Assembly (NCBI GenBank): GCA_000980375.1
Contig: LARD01000004.1
Coordinates: 62,001-126,000, forward strand
Direction: 5' to 3'
Source: Clostridium sp. K4410.MGS-306
GTDB taxonomy: Bacteria > Cyanobacteriota > Vampirovibrionia > Gastranaerophilales > Gastranaerophilaceae
DNA: 64,000 bases
Of the stretch, positions 61,947 to 64,000 are shown one piece after another; the stretch's first letter is position 1, and each line of letters begins with the position of its first letter. The position numbers and the translations under genes are program-made. Under the pieces are notes generated by a model, which was not told the origin of the DNA, did not search any database, and saw only the letters and a list, made by a program, of their open reading frames with translations.

Positions 61947-64000
61947 TCAATCCTCGCAAAATAATGCAACGGATAAAAAAAATCTTTACTTTTTTATCCA
62001 AAAACCCAGATTTGCTATGGTAATATCGATTTTCATTACGTTGGTCGGTATTATTGCAATGATGGGGTTGAAGCTTGAAAAATATCCAAACATCACTCCT
62101 CCGCAGATTATGGTTAGCGCGTCATATCCCGGTGCCAGTGCGGACGTTGTTGAGTCTTCTGTTGCATCTTTGCTCGAGTCTCAAATCAACGGTGTTGAAG
62201 ATATGCTTTATATGATTTCGACAAGCTCGGATGAATCATATCAGCTCCAAATATATTTCAAGGTCGGTTCTGACAGAAACATTGACCTTGTAAACGTACA
62301 AAACAGAATCCAGCAGATTCAGCCAAAACTGCCTGAAGACGTTAAAAGGCTGGGCGTAACTGCAAAACAACAGGTATCAGGTGCAGGTGTTGCTATTTTG
62401 AACCTTGCTTCTACAGACGGAAGATACTCTCAACTTGATGTAACAAACTATGCATCTATCTTTATTAAAGATGAAATTGCCCGTCTTCCCGGCGTTGGTG
62501 AAGTTAACGTTTACGGTGCAGGCAACTATTCAATGAGAATATGGCTTGATACTGAAAAGATGGCAAACCTCAATGTCTCTGTTTTGGAGGTACAAAACGC
62601 AATCAATACACAAAACGTTCAGGTATCTGCGGGTGCACTTGGTCAGGAGCCCGGGCCTGATAAGCAGCGTTTCCAAATTACATTGAGAACAAAAGGCCGC
62701 CTTTTGGAGCCGGAAGAATTTGAAAACATAATCATTCGCTCAAATCAGGATGGTTCAAGCATAAAAATTAAAGACGTTGCGCGAGTGGAATTGGGGTCTG
62801 AAACATACTCCAGAAACGGACGTGTGGATGGAAAACCTGCTGCACTTTTGCAAATTGTACAGATTCCCGGTGCAAATGCTATTGAGATTGTAAACGAAGT
62901 AGAAGCCAAAATGGCAGAAATCTCCAAAACTATCCCTGATGGTATGGAGTTGGCCATGGTGCACGATGATACATTATTTATTCGTGAATCTATGAAGGAA
63001 GTAATTAAAACAATTATAGAAACTTCAATCATCGTAGTTGCAATTATCTTTATCTTCCTTGGCGACCCGAGAGCAACACTGGTTCCTCTTATTGCAATCC
63101 CTGTATCATTGATTGGTACATTTGCTGCATTGCCGGTTTTTGATATGTCAATCAACCTGCTAACACTATTTGCGATGGTTTTGGCTGTAGCAACGGTAGT
63201 CGATGACGCGATTGTTGTAATTGAAAACGTAAAAAGGCACCTTGAAGACGGAAAATCTCCTGTTGAGGCAACACAGATTACCATGCAAGAAATCGGCGGA
63301 GCTCTTGTTTCAATGGCGCTGGTGCTTATGGCTGTATTTGTGCCGGTAAGCTTTATGCCGGGGTTATCAGGTTTGATGTATAAACAGTTTGCTGTATGTA
63401 TCGCAATATCTATCGCATTGTCAGCTGTTTGTGCTTTGACCCTATCACCTGCCTTGTGCTCAATCATCTTAAGACACGAAGATCCAAACAGAAAACCATC
63501 AAACAAAATATCAGCAGCTATAAAATGGGTGTTTATGGAATTTAACGTTTATTTCCAAAAACTTACCGATTTGTATTTGCACTATGTTAAAAAGTTTGTA
63601 TACAACAAAAAACTCACACTCATTGTCTACGGCGCAATTATTGCTTTAATGCTTGTGCTGTTTAAAGTAATACCTACAGGCTTTATTCCTGACGAAGACC
63701 AGGCTGTATTGATGGCACAAATCAACTTGCCTGCCGGTGCATCACTTGCCAGAACAACTGATGTCACAGAAAGAATGGATGAAATGCTTCAAAATACCGA
63801 AGGTGTTGAAGGCAGAATCGTGTTTGTAGGTATGGGACCCTCCAACCAGGCCTTTATGGTAATCAGGCTGGATGAATGGGAAAAACGTGAGTTTAATATA
63901 TTCCAAAAAGCTATAAGGAAAATGCAAGGAAAAGAAACTGACCTGTCTTTAAATGCAATTCTTGGCAGAATCAGAAAAGATTTTAGTACAATTCGAGATG
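61930..64000 (+). CDS. RND-family efflux pump (AcrB/HAE1-like), 3'-truncated by the window edge
   Basis: Proton-driven inner-membrane pump. About 690 residues are visible from ATG 61930, out of roughly 1030-1050 expected. The first span follows a polar asparagine-rich start, then the porter domain (SYPGASADVVESSV, QNRIQQIQPKLP). Transmembrane segments include ATVVDDAIVVIENVKRH, whose two aspartates (about 425) are the proton-relay pair. The long soluble repeat after the second set of spans is cut off. The open frame is unbroken to the last base. Confidence 0.93.
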   Translation, partial: MDKNNNQSSQNNATDKKNLYFFIQKPRFAMVISIFITLVGIIAMMGLKLEKYPNITPPQIMVSASYPGASADVVESSVASLLESQINGVEDMLYMISTSSDESYQLQIYFKVGSDRNIDLVNVQNRIQQIQPKLPEDVKRLGVTAKQQVSGAGVAILNLASTDGRYSQLDVTNYASIFIKDEIARLPGVGEVNVYGAGNYSMRIWLDTEKMANLNVSVLEVQNAINTQNVQVSAGALGQEPGPDKQRFQITLRTKGRLLEPEEFENIIIRSNQDGSSIKIKDVARVELGSETYSRNGRVDGKPAALLQIVQIPGANAIEIVNEVEAKMAEISKTIPDGMELAMVHDDTLFIRESMKEVIKTIIETSIIVVAIIFIFLGDPRATLVPLIAIPVSLIGTFAALPVFDMSINLLTLFAMVLAVATVVDDAIVVIENVKRHLEDGKSPVEATQITMQEIGGALVSMALVLMAVFVPVSFMPGLSGLMYKQFAVCIAISIALSAVCALTLSPALCSIILRHEDPNRKPSNKISAAIKWVFMEFNVYFQKLTDLYLHYVKKFVYNKKLTLIVYGAIIALMLVLFKVIPTGFIPDEDQAVLMAQINLPAGASLARTTDVTERMDEMLQNTEGVEGRIVFVGMGPSNQAFMVIRLDEWEKREFNIFQKAIRKMQGKETDLSLNAILGRIRKDFSTIRD

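Noticed and set aside
62745..63506. A 253-codon open frame antisense to the RND pump gene
   Set aside because: The pump's sense frame has clear RND motifs; the antisense frame has no ribosome-binding site and low-complexity Ser/Ile/Thr content typical of a mirror frame.

Overview
The window looks like a chromosome segment of an AT-rich, anaerobic, fermentative bacterium with an outer membrane. Envelope genes point to a diderm: heptose-ADP synthesis (rfaE1/rfaE2), an AsmA-like protein, TolC-type and RND efflux genes, and a secretin. Metabolism points to fermentation: two [FeFe]-hydrogenase proteins beside a Rex redox repressor, D-lactate dehydrogenase, malic enzyme, and no respiratory genes. 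The mix best fits Candidatus Gastranaerophilales (Melainabacteria/Vampirovibrionia), the gut relatives of Cyanobacteria. That placement is inference; no rRNA gene is present to settle it. The standard bacterial code is used.

Layout. 1-12 kb: a truncated UvrD-type helicase, pepA, a small membrane protein, malic enzyme and plsY, a kinase-like protein, der, ileS. 11.3-12.5 kb: a small accessory patch with a 72-residue protein divergent from two paralogous small putative DNA-binding proteins, a palindromic operator between them, and a roughly 400 bp non-coding stretch with two long hairpins bracketed by an imperfect direct repeat. 12.5-18.7 kb: mfd, a parvulin-type lipoprotein isomerase, rfaE1, rfaE2. 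18.7-20.4 kb: a U32-peptidase-like protein. 20.6-27.6 kb: a type IV pilus / type II secretion operon (PilP-like protein, secretin, ATPase, platform protein, small conserved protein). 27.6-29.8 kb: two DUF3137-like membrane proteins separated by tRNA-Ile(GAT). 29.9-36 kb: a transglycosylase-like protein, a GH57 enzyme, a frameshifted glycosyltransferase and nadE. 36-37 kb: rpsF-ssb-rpsR. 37-46.5 kb: D-lactate dehydrogenase, a DtxR-family repressor, pgi, a zinc-ribbon protein, an AsmA-like/TolC pair, rex. 46.6-51.6 kb: a five-gene hydrogenase operon. 51.8-64 kb: gap, a hypothetical, an acyl-CoA synthetase, leuC, an EF-hand/LysM-like protein, glgC with a thioredoxin-like protein and a pilin, and an RND efflux pair cut by the window end.

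How the genes fit together. Pgi, GAPDH, GlgC and the GH57 enzyme handle sugar and storage polyglucan. Malic enzyme, D-lactate dehydrogenase and hydrogenase balance reductant, and Rex, divergent from the hydrogenase operon, is the likely NADH sensor. The hydrogenase operon pairs a probable catalytic enzyme with a sensory hydrogenase-PAS protein and a SpoIIE-type phosphatase, which suggests hydrogen sensing linked to a signalling output. The pilus operon and the distant pilin gene probably form one surface system.

Points worth a second look: the hairpin element at 12.2-12.5 kb; a short N-terminal SFK motif shared by three unrelated proteins; five genes with a -10-like hexamer exactly 6 nt before the ATG and no convincing ribosome-binding site (leaderless candidates); a probable ATA start for the TolC gene; a RfaE1 kinase lacking its catalytic aspartate; a malic enzyme with a roughly 125-residue insertion; and convergent genes that abut or interlock at their stop codons without terminators.
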